From: Halomonas sp. GFAJ-1 | GTDB taxonomy: Bacteria > Pseudomonadota > Gammaproteobacteria > Pseudomonadales > Halomonadaceae | Reading direction: 5' to 3' | Assembly: GCA_002966495.1 (NCBI GenBank) | Contig: CP016490.1 | Coordinates: 496,001 to 560,000 of the forward strand | DNA: 64,000 bases | In this document: in pieces, positions 1 to 8,178 of the stretch | How the letters are laid out: every line of letters starts with the position of its first letter | How positions within the stretch are numbered: the stretch's first letter is position 1 | The notes under the pieces: generated by a model | What the model was told of the DNA's origin: nothing | Databases searched by the model: none | Seen by the model: only the letters and a program-made list of their open reading frames with translations | Position numbers and translations under genes: made by a program

Positions 1-760
1 CGATAGATACCTGGCTGGTGTCCGTGGCAGTATTATGCGAAGCCGTTACTGTTACCCGTGAAAAGCCACCACTACCATCGCTAGTGTAATAGCCAAAGTT
101 ATTTGAAAAGTAGAGTGGTTGTTCGGTACCAGCAGCAAAGCTAAGTGACGTATCAAGATCATACAGCGGAATATCGCGGGCGACACCACGCAAAGTGTTG
201 CGCTCCGTAACTTCGCCGTCAATACCAGCAACATTAAGCCCTTCTAACCCTAACGCCTCCACGCTAAACCCAGGTGGGCTTAGGTCAACGCCTAAATTTT
301 GGCCATCGTTTGCCCCCACCTGCAGCGGAATACTACCTGCCTGCCCTGTCATCAATGGAATGCCGTTATAGTTCGCTGTTTCCGCTAGCCGATCTATTTC
401 TTGCAGGTTGAAGTTGATCTCTGCCTGAATGGCATCGCTATCACGCGTTTGGTTTGTACCATTAAGGCCTTGCACCGTTAGCTCACGAATGCGTTGCAGC
501 TTGTCGTTAATACGGTCTAGAACACCGTGGGCCGTTTGCGAAAGCGAGACACCATCATTAGCATTGCGGGCAGCTTGGCCGAGCCCCGTACGCTGAGCCT
601 GAAGCCGGTTGCCTATCGCCTGCCCCGCCGCATCATCCTTCGCGCTATTAATGCGCAAGCCAGAGGAGAGCCGCTCCATGCTGGTGGCAAGTGCATTTTT
701 AGATTTGCCCAAATGTTGCTGGCTAACCAGTGAGGTGAGATTGGTGTTGATGACGGCCAT
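1..760 (-). CDS. fliC: Flagellin, partial (3' end beyond window)
   Basis: Flagellar filament subunit. The reading frame is open from an ATG at 760 down to the window edge, giving the first 253 residues; the C-terminal D1/D0 part lies outside. The N-terminus (MAVINTNLTSLVSQQ), the NSAKDDAAGQAI segment and the RIRELTVQ motif are the conserved D0/D1 helices of bacterial flagellins. The segment after about residue 150 diverges from the neighbouring flagellin (1055-2284), as expected for the variable surface domain. The Shine-Dalgarno is weak (GAAGAAG). A sigma-28 promoter lies 39 bases upstream. This is a second flagellin, not a duplicate copy: the two proteins share the N-terminal helices but differ afterwards. 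Confidence 0.93.
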   Translation of the reverse strand, partial: MAVINTNLTSLVSQQHLGKSKNALATSMERLSSGLRINSAKDDAAGQAIGNRLQAQRTGLGQAARNANDGVSLSQTAHGVLDRINDKLQRIRELTVQGLNGTNQTRDSDAIQAEINFNLQEIDRLAETANYNGIPLMTGQAGSIPLQVGANDGQNLGVDLSPPGFSVEALGLEGLNVAGIDGEVTERNTLRGVARDIPLYDLDTSLSFAAGTEQPLYFSNNFGYYTSDGSGGFSRVTVTASHNTATDTSQVSI

Positions 761-798
761 AGCGCTTTTCTTCTTCCATGATACATAACGATAACTAG

Positions 799-825
799 TT
801 AACGGCCTAATGAGCTATAACTTTA
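799..825 (-). promoter_or_regulatory. Sigma-28 (FliA) promoter of the partial flagellin gene
   Basis: On the minus strand TAAAGTTA (825-818) is followed after 11 bases by GCCGTTAA (806-799). This matches the class 3 flagellar consensus TAAAGTTT-N11-GCCGATAA with two mismatches. The expected 5' UTR is about 30 bases. Confidence 0.85.
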
Positions 826-971
826 GCGAACGTTAAAAAAAAGCGCGTTTAGGCACAATATAACTAAATGACGAAGTGAAATTTATGAGCGATTACCATA
901 GGTTGAGTATCACCAATGACGCGCTGGTGGTCATCATCGGTCATAGCTACCTCACATCAATATCGAACCAA

Positions 972-1002
972 TAAAAAAACCGACCCCCATAGGGAGCCGG
1001 TT
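972..1002 (-). terminator. Rho-independent terminator after flagellin gene
   Basis: Read on the minus strand, an 11-bp stem (AACCGGCTCCC with GGGGGTCGGTT, two wobble pairs, TAT loop) is followed by a T run. It lies about 50 bases past the flagellin stop at 1055. Confidence 0.88.
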
Positions 1003-1054
1003 CATTGTACTGCTTAGCGATAGAGAAATTTCCCTACCAAGGCCAAGCCTCAAA

Positions 1055-2284
1055 TTAACCCAGCAGAGAAAGAACGTTCTGCGGAATCTGGTTGGCCTGA
1101 GCCAGAACGGAAGTGCCAGCCTGCTGCAGAATCTGCGCGCGGGTCATGTTGGCGACTTCTACTGCGTAGTCAGCATCTTCAATACGCGAACGGGCAGCAG
1201 AGAGGTTAGTCTCGTTGGTGTTCAGGTTAGTGATGGCATCTTCGAAACGGTTTTGAACAGCACCCAGCTCAGAACGAAGGCTGTCAATCTGATTTAGCGC
1301 CGTATCTAAAGTAGCAAGCGGGTCAGTCGTTCCACCCTGTGTTAGATCAGAAAAAGCAACCTCATCACCATCTAGTTCAAACGTGATGGTGTCACCAGCT
1401 ACAGTACCTTCTGAAGGATCAAGCGCAATATAGAAACTAGTTGCTTCGCCCTGAGTGACATTAATCCCGCGCGCTGCTAGGTTATCAACTTCAGTCGCAT
1501 CAGCAGCAGTAATTACAACTTCTGCAAATAAGTTGCCTTTATCGTCCATTTGCGCTTCAGCAGTAGGCGCTACACTAGTAGCAGCAACGCCTAATCGTGC
1601 GGACAGGTCATCAGCGAAATCATCAGTGTCTAGAGCGATTGTTTCAACTTCAGTAGTTGCACCAAAGAAACGGGTAATGGCAGTATTTTCTGCGGAAATA
1701 CCCGCAGCGTCGGCCTCAAAATCAATAGTAGTTGCAGCATCACTGACTGCTGCAGGGCCAGTCACGTTGAAAGAGCCCAGGCCAAGTGTTTGAGCATTGA
1801 TTTCCTGAAGGCCAACACTAATGCGCTGACCATCTTCGGAGCCAACCTGAATAGCCAGCTGCTGGTCTTGCGCCAGTACGTTAGTGCCATTGAAGTCAGT
1901 TTCGCGAGAAATACGATCAATCTCGTTCAAACGCTGACCAATTTCGTCTTGAATGGACTGTAAGTCATCCTGAGAGTTGGTGCCGTTAGCTGCTTGGACA
2001 GACAGCTCACGAATACGCTGAACGTTGTCGTTGATCTGGTTCAGACCACCTTCAGCGGTTTGCGCGATGGAAATACCATCGTTAGCGTTACGCTGTGCCT
2101 GAGCAAGACCATTGATCTGTGCAGTCATGCGGTTGGCGATGGCTTGGCCTGCCGCATCATCCTTGGCGCTGTTGATGCGCAGACCTGACGACAGACGCTC
2201 CATGGAAGTCTGCAGAGCGTTTTGGCTCTTGTTCAGGTTGGACTGGCCGATCATCGATGTGATGTTGGTATTGATCACTGACAT
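1055..2284 (-). CDS. fliC: Flagellin
   Basis: Filament subunit of 409 residues. Conserved N-terminal D0/D1 helices (MSVINTNITSMIGQSNL, then NSAKDDAAGQAIANRM and the RIRELSVQAANGTN segment) and a conserved C-terminal helix (residues about 330-409, ending NVLSLLG) flank a variable middle of about 170 residues rich in Ala, Asp and Thr. I chose the ATG at 2284 because AGGAG sits 8 bases upstream; an in-frame start at 2308 would add eight residues with no ribosome site of its own. It has its own sigma-28 promoter and terminator, so it is probably transcribed alone. The sequence is typical of halophile flagellins with an acidic surface domain (inference). Confidence 0.97.
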   Translation of the reverse strand: MSVINTNITSMIGQSNLNKSQNALQTSMERLSSGLRINSAKDDAAGQAIANRMTAQINGLAQAQRNANDGISIAQTAEGGLNQINDNVQRIRELSVQAANGTNSQDDLQSIQDEIGQRLNEIDRISRETDFNGTNVLAQDQQLAIQVGSEDGQRISVGLQEINAQTLGLGSFNVTGPAAVSDAATTIDFEADAAGISAENTAITRFFGATTEVETIALDTDDFADDLSARLGVAATSVAPTAEAQMDDKGNLFAEVVITAADATEVDNLAARGINVTQGEATSFYIALDPSEGTVAGDTITFELDGDEVAFSDLTQGGTTDPLATLDTALNQIDSLRSELGAVQNRFEDAITNLNTNETNLSAARSRIEDADYAVEVANMTRAQILQQAGTSVLAQANQIPQNVLSLLG

Positions 2285-2356
2285 GGGTGATTCTCCTTTC
2301 TTGGACACTGGCCTAGAAGGCCCGCTTTTCGGCCACTGTTCGTGCCGTTATATCTA

Positions 2357-2383
2357 TTAACGGCCCAGCGATGGGAATCTTTA
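2357..2383 (-). promoter_or_regulatory. Sigma-28 (FliA) promoter of flagellin gene
   Basis: TAAAGATT (2383-2376), 11 bases, then GCCGTTAA (2364-2357) on the minus strand. It matches the FliA consensus closely and sits about 75 bases upstream of the flagellin start at 2284. Confidence 0.88.
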
Positions 2384-2430
2384 GGGGAAGTAGTAAAAAA
2401 TAATGTAAAAGTTGGTAACTGTAGGATGAG

Positions 2431-2454
2431 AAAAGGCGGCTTACGCCGCCTTTT
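2431..2454 (-). terminator. Terminator after first fliD
   Basis: Perfect 10-bp stem AAAAGGCGGC / GCCGCCTTTT with a 4-base loop, just past the fliD stop at 2487. It is symmetrical, but no gene on the plus strand needs it. Confidence 0.8.
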
Positions 2455-2486
2455 GGGTGTTTTGCTGTACGTTATGCCGCTGCAGA

Positions 2487-3881
2487 TTACCTTCTGCGGC
2501 CCAGCTGGTTATCTAGCGCATCGAACTGCTGAGTCAGGTAGTCGCTCATGCTGTTCATCTGGGCGATCATGCCGTCTAGCTGGCTGAACTGCCTGCGGTA
2601 GCGGGCAATGGTGCTTTCAATACTTTTTTCCATGCGCTCAAAGCGGTCATCTAGGCTTTTTACACGGTTTTCTGCGCCGCTTATTGCCAGTTTAACTACG
2701 CCATTATTGCCCAGCATTTGTTCAATACTGGTGCCGAGTTTACCTGCCAGCCCACTGCCTTTTTTCTCACCGGCAAAAAAGTCGCTTAGCGCTTGGGGGT
2801 TATTGGCGACTAAATCGTTTAGCTTGGCATCATCTGCCTTTAGCGTGCCATCCCGCTGCAGGGTAATCCCAAGCTGGCTAAGGGTAGAAAGCTCCCCCCC
2901 CTCCACGCCGCTCGTCAGCACACTACGCAGGCGGCTTTCGATGGTGCGCACGGTGCTATCGCCGACTAACTCGCCAGCGGTTTCGCTGTCACCGCTAAAG
3001 CTAGTGAGTTTGCCTATGGTGCTTTTTAAGTCGTTATAGGCTTTTACAAAGCCATTAATGGCCTCGCGCTGTTTTAGCGTATCGCGCTCTACGTTAATGG
3101 TACTGGTGGCGGTTTCATCTTCGCCCAGGCTCAACTCTGAAAGGTTTAGGGTCACCCCCTGAATCGCGCCTTCAATCTGGTTTTTAGCGCTGGTAATGGT
3201 AATGCCGTTTACTTTTAGGACGGCATCTTTACCACCATTCTGGGTGTTCGCTCCTTCCGTGAAGGGGCCGGTCACTGGCTGCTTGTCAGCATCAATAAAG
3301 CTAAAGCTATCAATGGAAGCATCGGCCCCCGTCTCTTTAGAACTTAGCGCCAGCCGGTAGCCTTGGCCGTCGTTGATGATGGTTGCGTTAACACCGGCTT
3401 CTTTGTTGGCGTTAATGGCATCACGAATCGCGGAAAGGCTGCTGCCGGGGGCAATATCGATATCCACGGAATCGCCGCTACCAAAATTGAGCCGCATCGC
3501 GGTGGCGCCTTGCAGGTCTAGCGCTTCATCTTTTCCTTCGGTAATTCTGCTAGAGGCCAGCGTACCGGAGGTGGCAAGCTGGCTCACTTCCACCCGGTAG
3601 CTGCCCGGCAGTGCGCTGGCAGTGGTGGTGGCTTTAACGGCATCGCCCCGCACGCTGGCGGAAAGGCTTTGGTACAGTTTGGGGTCGTTAATTTTCGCAA
3701 CTGAGTCTTGAAACGCATTCAGCGACGTTTGCAGCTGGCCAAACGCGGAAATTTTCGCCTGCTGCTGTTTTTTCTGAAGCGTAATCGGCGCAAGCTTGCC
3801 CCGCTCGGCTTCCTGAAGCTGATCAAGCAGCCCTGTTAGGTCAAGGCCAGAACCAACGCCAAGAGAGGTTATTGTCGCCAT
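2487..3881 (-). CDS. fliD: Flagellar hook-associated protein 2 (filament cap), copy 1
   Basis: Cap protein of 464 residues that forms the pentamer at the filament tip and folds incoming flagellin. The N-terminus (ATITSLGVGSGLDLTGLLDQL) and the C-terminal coiled coil (residues about 380-460, ending YLTQQFDALDNQLGRR) are the FliD N- and C-terminal domains; the length is normal for the family. A second, clearly homologous copy lies directly upstream (4114-5460). Both copies keep the terminal helices and differ most in the middle D2/D3 region. The ATG at 3881 follows GAGGAAATCCCGC. It is transcribed from its own sigma-28 promoter at 3997-4023 and ends at the terminator 2431-2454. No fliS or fliT is seen in the window. 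Confidence 0.95.
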   Translation of the reverse strand: MATITSLGVGSGLDLTGLLDQLQEAERGKLAPITLQKKQQQAKISAFGQLQTSLNAFQDSVAKINDPKLYQSLSASVRGDAVKATTTASALPGSYRVEVSQLATSGTLASSRITEGKDEALDLQGATAMRLNFGSGDSVDIDIAPGSSLSAIRDAINANKEAGVNATIINDGQGYRLALSSKETGADASIDSFSFIDADKQPVTGPFTEGANTQNGGKDAVLKVNGITITSAKNQIEGAIQGVTLNLSELSLGEDETATSTINVERDTLKQREAINGFVKAYNDLKSTIGKLTSFSGDSETAGELVGDSTVRTIESRLRSVLTSGVEGGELSTLSQLGITLQRDGTLKADDAKLNDLVANNPQALSDFFAGEKKGSGLAGKLGTSIEQMLGNNGVVKLAISGAENRVKSLDDRFERMEKSIESTIARYRRQFSQLDGMIAQMNSMSDYLTQQFDALDNQLGRRR

Positions 3882-3996
3882 GCGGGATTTCCTCAGTGCA
3901 AAAGCTAAACCATGGCTAGTTTAAACAAGCCATTTTTAAACAACCGAACGGGCGCGCGCAGTGATACTCAGCGCCCCCATAAAATAGATATACTAT

Positions 3997-4023
3997 TTAT
4001 CGGCAGAACAGCGCACAACTTTA
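3997..4023 (-). promoter_or_regulatory. Sigma-28 (FliA) promoter of first fliD
   Basis: TAAAGTTG (4023-4016), 11 bases, then GCCGATAA (4004-3997) on the minus strand: an almost perfect FliA promoter. The 5' UTR to the ATG at 3881 would be about 110 bases. Confidence 0.9.
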
Positions 4024-4065
4024 GCGCTTTTTCGAGCTTTCAAAGAAGGCAGGAGGTTTATCTAA

Positions 4066-4094
4066 CAAAAACGCCTGCTTGGTGCAGGCGTTTT
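4066..4094 (-). terminator. Terminator after second fliD
   Basis: On the minus strand AACGCCTGC-ACCAA-GCAGGCGTT runs into TTTTGTT, 20 bases past the stop of the 4114-5460 gene. It separates the two fliD transcripts. Confidence 0.88.
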
Positions 4095-4113
4095 AGGGCA
4101 TCACGACCGATTG

Positions 4114-5460
4114 TTACCTGCGGCCTAGCTGGGCATCCAGTGCATCAAACTGCTGGGTGAGGTAATCGCTGGTTTGGTTCATCTGGGCGATCATGCTATC
4201 CAACTGACCAAACTGGGTACGATAGCGGGAGATGGTTTGCTCGATGGATTGCTCCATACGTGTGTAGCGTTCAACCAAGGATTCAGAGCGGTTTTCAGCA
4301 CCAGAGATGGCCCCAGTGACGGTACCGTTCGTGCTTAGCAGCTGCTCTATGGTTTGATTCAACTGGCCGGCCATGCCGGTTTCAGCTGAATCACCGGCAA
4401 AAAACGTCGAAAGCGCATCTTGGTTATTGGCAATGGCGTTATCCAGCGCATCATCATCGATAGCTAGCGTGCCATCCCGCTGTAGCGAAATACCAATATC
4501 GCTCAGCATGGAGAACTGGCCTTCCACACCGCCGCTGAGCACGCTGCGCAGGCGGGACTCCACGGTGCGAATGGCGCTGTCGCCCAGCAACTCGCCCGCG
4601 GCACCTGTTTCCGCATTAAAGCTGGTTAGCTCACCCATGGTGCTTTTTAGGTCGTTATAGGCATCCACAAAGCTGGTGACGGCTTCACGCACGGCGCGGG
4701 TGTCTTGCTCTACGGCAATGGTGCTGCTGCCCTCTTCTTGCAGGTTAAGCGTCACGCCTTGGATAGCGCCTTCCACTTGATTGGTAGGGCTGGTGATCGC
4801 GATGCCGTTAACGTTTAACGAGGCATCTCGACCCGCTTGAATGACATCAGCCGCTAGAGGGTTGTCAGCACCATCCCATTCAAGGCCAGATACGGAAGCT
4901 GCTTCACCGGTTTGGGTAGAGTTCAGCGCTAAACGATACTCTTCACCATCAAAGATAATAGAGGCAGACACACCGCTATCTTCGGTCGCATTTATCGCAT
5001 CGCGAATATCTTCAAGGGAGCTTCCAGCAGCAATCTGTACCGGCACACCTGGCTGGTCATCACCGGCGAACTGTAGGGTTAAGGTACGATCTGTATCAGT
5101 GCGAGAAGCTTCAGGATCAGCGACCGAATTTGTCGCGAGCGTGCCAGCACTCGCCAATCGTTCAACCATTACGTTGTAGTTGCCGGGCTGCGCTTCGCCA
5201 TCTGCAGCGGCGGTAACGGCACTGCCACCTACGTTGGTGGAAAGGCTTTCATACAGTGCACTATCGTTTAACGCTGCAGAGGCCGTTTGAAACTGAGCAA
5301 GGGAGCTTTGTAGCTGGCCGTAAGCGGAAATTTTGGTTTGCTGGGTTTCCAGTTGACGCTCTATGGGTTCGAGCTTGCCTCGCTCAGCTTCCTGCAGCTG
5401 ATCCAGTAAGCCGTTCAAGTCTAGCCCAGAGCCAATGCCGAGTGATGAAATGGTAGCCAT
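4114..5460 (-). CDS. fliD: Flagellar hook-associated protein 2 (filament cap), copy 2
   Basis: FliD paralogue of 448 residues. The ends are very like those of the copy at 2487-3881 (ATISSLGIGSGLDLNGLLDQL at the start, SDYLTQQFDALDAQLGRR at the end), and the middle also aligns (for example the AITSPTNQVEGAIQGVTLNL segment). The two probably arose by tandem duplication, then diverged. The start at 5460 follows AAGGACGG. It has its own sigma-28 promoter and terminator. Having two cap genes next to two flagellin genes could mean that each cap serves one flagellin (inference; the sequence cannot show pairing). Confidence 0.95.
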   Translation of the reverse strand: MATISSLGIGSGLDLNGLLDQLQEAERGKLEPIERQLETQQTKISAYGQLQSSLAQFQTASAALNDSALYESLSTNVGGSAVTAAADGEAQPGNYNVMVERLASAGTLATNSVADPEASRTDTDRTLTLQFAGDDQPGVPVQIAAGSSLEDIRDAINATEDSGVSASIIFDGEEYRLALNSTQTGEAASVSGLEWDGADNPLAADVIQAGRDASLNVNGIAITSPTNQVEGAIQGVTLNLQEEGSSTIAVEQDTRAVREAVTSFVDAYNDLKSTMGELTSFNAETGAAGELLGDSAIRTVESRLRSVLSGGVEGQFSMLSDIGISLQRDGTLAIDDDALDNAIANNQDALSTFFAGDSAETGMAGQLNQTIEQLLSTNGTVTGAISGAENRSESLVERYTRMEQSIEQTISRYRTQFGQLDSMIAQMNQTSDYLTQQFDALDAQLGRR

Positions 5461-5538
5461 ACAATACCGTCCTTTTTTAAAACGCCCTCTACTATCTTGA
5501 CGCTGCTTATCTGTTAGATGTCGATCTATAATTTATGG

Positions 5539-5565
5539 TTATCGGCTATTAAACCCTAAACTTAA
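5539..5565 (-). promoter_or_regulatory. Sigma-28 (FliA) promoter of second fliD
   Basis: TTAAGTTT (5565-5558), 11 bases, then a perfect GCCGATAA (5546-5539) on the minus strand, about 80 bases upstream of the ATG at 5460. Confidence 0.85.
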
Positions 5566-5641
5566 ACATTAAAGAAAACTTTTAAGCATTCAAACGTTAC
5601 CGCATGTAAATGGCAGCTTAACGCTCATCCCGACATAGACC

Positions 5642-5670
5642 TTGGTCTAACACACCCATTGCTTTATAAT
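5642..5670 (+). promoter_or_regulatory. Sigma-70 promoter of the 5716 gene
   Basis: TTGGTC (5642-5647), a 17-base spacer and a perfect TATAAT (5665-5670). The start of the downstream gene is 46 bases after the -10 box. Confidence 0.8.
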
Positions 5671-5715
5671 GCACTGCAACAAGCCCGTTTTGGTCCTGTT
5701 TGCAGGAGAACATTT

Positions 5716-6045
5716 ATGCCTTCCCCGGTGTTTCAGCCCGCACCCCAAGTCGCTACGGCCGCTTACCATGTGCAGCGCAGCCTGCGTCACTGTCTTTCTA
5801 CCGTTGCCGAGCTGCTTTACGACAGCGGCCACGTACTTGAAACCCTCACTCTGCCCCAGCGCGGCCTTACCCAGCGCGAGCTTAATCAGCTAGGCGCGCA
5901 GCATAACCACTGGCAGGCTTGCCAGCAGGTGCTTGAAGAGAGCGGTGCCGCGGAATTTAACGATTACCACCGTTTGGTATTAACGGCCATGGGGCGGGAG
6001 ATGATGTTCGATATGTTTGGCCAAGGGGCCGCAGACTGCGCGTAG
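5716..6045 (+). CDS. Hypothetical protein, 109 aa
   Basis: I do not recognise this family. The protein is 109 residues, predicted largely helical, with no signal peptide or membrane segment. The start at 5716 follows AGGAG at 5704-5708 with a 7-base spacer; an upstream in-frame ATG at 5659 overlaps the -10 box and is therefore unlikely. A strong sigma-70 promoter stands immediately upstream and a large inverted repeat follows, so it looks like a single-gene transcript. Its position beside class 3 flagellar genes could suggest a motility link, but it lacks a sigma-28 promoter and nothing in the protein supports such a role. Confidence 0.75.
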   Translation: MPSPVFQPAPQVATAAYHVQRSLRHCLSTVAELLYDSGHVLETLTLPQRGLTQRELNQLGAQHNHWQACQQVLEESGAAEFNDYHRLVLTAMGREMMFDMFGQGAADCA

Positions 6046-6144
6046 CGCTTGCTGCTTGCCGGTACGTGACACTGGCGGTTTTGAAGCTACTGTTATTAAA
6101 CCATTGTTTTGAAACCAGTGATTTAAAAAAAGATATTTAAAAAC

Positions 6145-6193
6145 CAAAGCGCCCGCAGGGGCTAGTTGAAGCCAATTACCTGCAGGCGCTTTG
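6145..6193. terminator. Long inverted repeat, probable bidirectional terminator
   Basis: Arms CAAAGCGCCCGCAGG (6145-6159) and CCTGCAGGCGCTTTG (6179-6193) pair over 15 bp with one mismatch around a 19-base loop. It lies between the converging 5716-6045 gene and the microprotein gene at 6214-6288. The T runs on either side are short. Confidence 0.6.
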
Positions 6194-6213
6194 CTATGTC
6201 GGGGCGTGCTGGA

Positions 6214-6288
6214 TTAACGCAGGCCAAGCATCGATAGAACAAACAGAACTACCACCACTAAACCTACGATGTAAATGATGCTACGCAT
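6214..6288 (-). CDS. Small single-pass membrane protein, 24 aa
   Basis: A 24-residue open frame that starts with ATG at 6288 and ends with TAA at 6214. AAGGAGCG lies 7-8 bases upstream, an excellent ribosome site. The peptide begins MRSIIYIVG, continues with an uninterrupted hydrophobic stretch (VVVVLFVLSMLG) and ends Leu-Arg, so it is a basic-flanked transmembrane helix. I believe similar tiny membrane proteins occur in other gammaproteobacteria, but I cannot name a function. It is followed by the inverted repeat at 6145-6193. Confidence 0.7.
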   Translation of the reverse strand: MRSIIYIVGLVVVVLFVLSMLGLR

Positions 6289-6487
6289 AACGGCGCTCCT
6301 TGCTTTTTGCGTTTTAGAGAAATCAAAGGGTTGCTTACCTTAAAGCGAACAATTCAAGCCTAGCAGGCTTTTGATCTTTTTGCATAATGCCCCCCATCAC
6401 TTCGTGATTGAACCTCTCCTGTATCTTAGCCTCGAACCTTTGCTTGTTCTTTTCCCATCTGCCACCGCTCTTTGCCAAGGTGATGCT

Positions 6488-7495
6488 ATGCGTTTACCTG
6501 TGCTACTGATTTTCTGTGCCGCTATTTCACTGCTGTTTAGCGCTGGCGCGGCAGCCGATGCACCAAGCTCCCGCGCGCTGCAAGCTCTCGACCAGAAAAC
6601 GGCGGCACTAGACCGTGTGCATGCGGTGGTCGTTGCTCACCAGGGCAGTATTGTTCACGAACTGCATCAGGGTGGCCCGGGCGTCGCTGCACCTACCAAT
6701 ATCAAATCGCTTTCCAAAACCGTGCTGGCGGCCATTACCGGCGCAGCCATTGAGGCGGGAGCGATCGAGTCTACCGAGCAAACCTTGGTGGCGCTGTTAG
6801 GCTCGCTACCCAACGGCGCTGACCCGAAGGTGGATGAGATTACCGTGACGCACTTGCTGGCTCAGCAGGCGGGGTTGGAGCGTACTTCCGGCAGCAACTA
6901 CAGCGCTTGGGTCGCCAGCAACAATTGGGTGAATAATGCACTCTCCCGCCCGTTTGTGGATGAACCCGGCGGGCGCATGCTCTACTCCACGGGCACCAGC
7001 CATTTGCTTTCTGCGGCACTCACCCAGGCAAGTGGCGAAACCACCCACGCCCTTGCGCAGCGTTTGCTGGGCGAGCCGCTGAACATTGCGATACCCCCCT
7101 GGCTGCGCGACCCCCAGGGCATCTACTTTGGCGGCAACGATATGCAGCTTTCACCCAGGGCGCTTATAGCGATCGGCGAGCTGTATCGTAATGATGGCAT
7201 GGTCGTCGATGACAGCGGAGTGGGCCAGCGGGTGCTGCCGGAAGGCTGGGTTGAAGACTCTTGGACACCCAGAGGCCAATCCCCATGGACAGGGGATGGT
7301 TACGGCTTCGGGTGGTTTATTACAACGCTTGCGGATGTGCCGGTGTATTACGGCAGGGGCTACGGCGGGCAGGCGCTCTATGTCATTCCAGAGCGGGAAA
7401 TGACCGTAGTGATTACGTCCGACCCAACGCCCCCTTCTCCGGGCGGCCAGTTTCACCAGCAGTTAAATGATCTGGTCGTTGAGCTGCTACGTTGA
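6488..7495 (+). CDS. Serine hydrolase, class C beta-lactamase family, exported
   Basis: A 335-residue protein with a signal peptide (MRLPVLLIFC... to about AGAAADA, residue 25). The beta-lactamase/transpeptidase-like fold is shown by SLSK (S74, K77) as the SxxK nucleophile motif and Y166-S-T as a variant of the YxN motif, with GRGYGGQ near the C-terminus at the place of the usual HTG/KTG box. This family (PF00144) includes esterases, D-aminopeptidases and penicillin-binding proteins as well as AmpC enzymes; the substrate cannot be read from sequence and the altered third motif argues against a classical AmpC. I chose the ATG at 6488 because it starts the signal peptide and follows AAGGTGA; an upstream in-frame start at 6371 gives an unlikely extension. 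Confidence 0.88.
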   Translation: MRLPVLLIFCAAISLLFSAGAAADAPSSRALQALDQKTAALDRVHAVVVAHQGSIVHELHQGGPGVAAPTNIKSLSKTVLAAITGAAIEAGAIESTEQTLVALLGSLPNGADPKVDEITVTHLLAQQAGLERTSGSNYSAWVASNNWVNNALSRPFVDEPGGRMLYSTGTSHLLSAALTQASGETTHALAQRLLGEPLNIAIPPWLRDPQGIYFGGNDMQLSPRALIAIGELYRNDGMVVDDSGVGQRVLPEGWVEDSWTPRGQSPWTGDGYGFGWFITTLADVPVYYGRGYGGQALYVIPEREMTVVITSDPTPPSPGGQFHQQLNDLVVELLR

Positions 7496-7603
7496 GCTGC
7501 TATGTTGACCCACTAAGTTGATCTTCGCTGACCGCTGGTGCTTTGCGCTCTATTTGCTATAGGGCGTACCAGATCAGCTAAGCGGGTGGCCTCATTTTGG
7601 GCA

Positions 7604-8068
7604 TCACTTATCGGCGGCACGCGGCTTTTTTGCCTGCAGTTTGGTACGAATAAAATCACCGTGGCTTACATGTAAAAGGTCTGCCAGCCGACGTATGCGG
7701 TGCTCTTCAAGCGGGTCGATGCTGCCGTCTGCCCAAGCCAGCTGCCACATTAATGCCACCAGTTCGCAACGCTGGTCGTAGCCGTAGTGCTGCTTAATTA
7801 GGCTGACAAACTGATAGTGATCCACCGCATCATCCACCTCCGCTTCTGCCAGCGCCATTAACTCGGTCACTTCGCTGTCGCTTAGCTGGTAACGGGTGGT
7901 TAACATCTGTTTGAGCGCGGTGCGTTCGGCGTCACTTTGGTCATAGTCGGCGCGCATCACTTCGCACAGCAGCGCCGCGGTGGCTAGCTCTAACGTAATG
8001 GTTCGATTTTCACGCTGCTCCGGCTCCGCCAGCGCCCGTTGGAAGAAGTTAGTGATAGCAACCAGCAC
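7604..8068 (-). CDS. TerB-like (tellurite resistance domain) protein
   Basis: A soluble, acidic, all-helical protein of 154 residues resembling the TerB/DjlA family seen in COG4103. The pattern ALMWQLAWADGSIDPLEEHRI (about residues 105-125), with its acidic DGxIDxxE loop, is the hallmark of the domain and is related to a metal-binding EF-hand-like site; a less perfect repeat precedes it (CEVMRADYDQSDAERTAL). Translation probably starts at GTG (8068) preceded by AGGAG. No other ter genes are nearby, so a tellurite role is not implied; the domain is common in stand-alone stress proteins. Confidence 0.82.
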   Translation of the reverse strand: MLVAITNFFQRALAEPEQRENRTITLELATAALLCEVMRADYDQSDAERTALKQMLTTRYQLSDSEVTELMALAEAEVDDAVDHYQFVSLIKQHYGYDQRCELVALMWQLAWADGSIDPLEEHRIRRLADLLHVSHGDFIRTKLQAKKPRAADK

Positions 8069-8178
8069 GCTGTTTCTCCTGTTATAAAACCTTATCTTAC
8101 GACGTCTACCACCGCCGTTAGTGCCGCGCTACGCACCGTAGCCCATCCCTCAACACTCCAACCTTCACCACTTTCCCC

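Noticed and set aside
6371..6487. 39-residue extension of the class C beta-lactamase-like protein
   Set aside because: The extension lacks a ribosome site, and the start at 6488 has one and begins a proper signal peptide.
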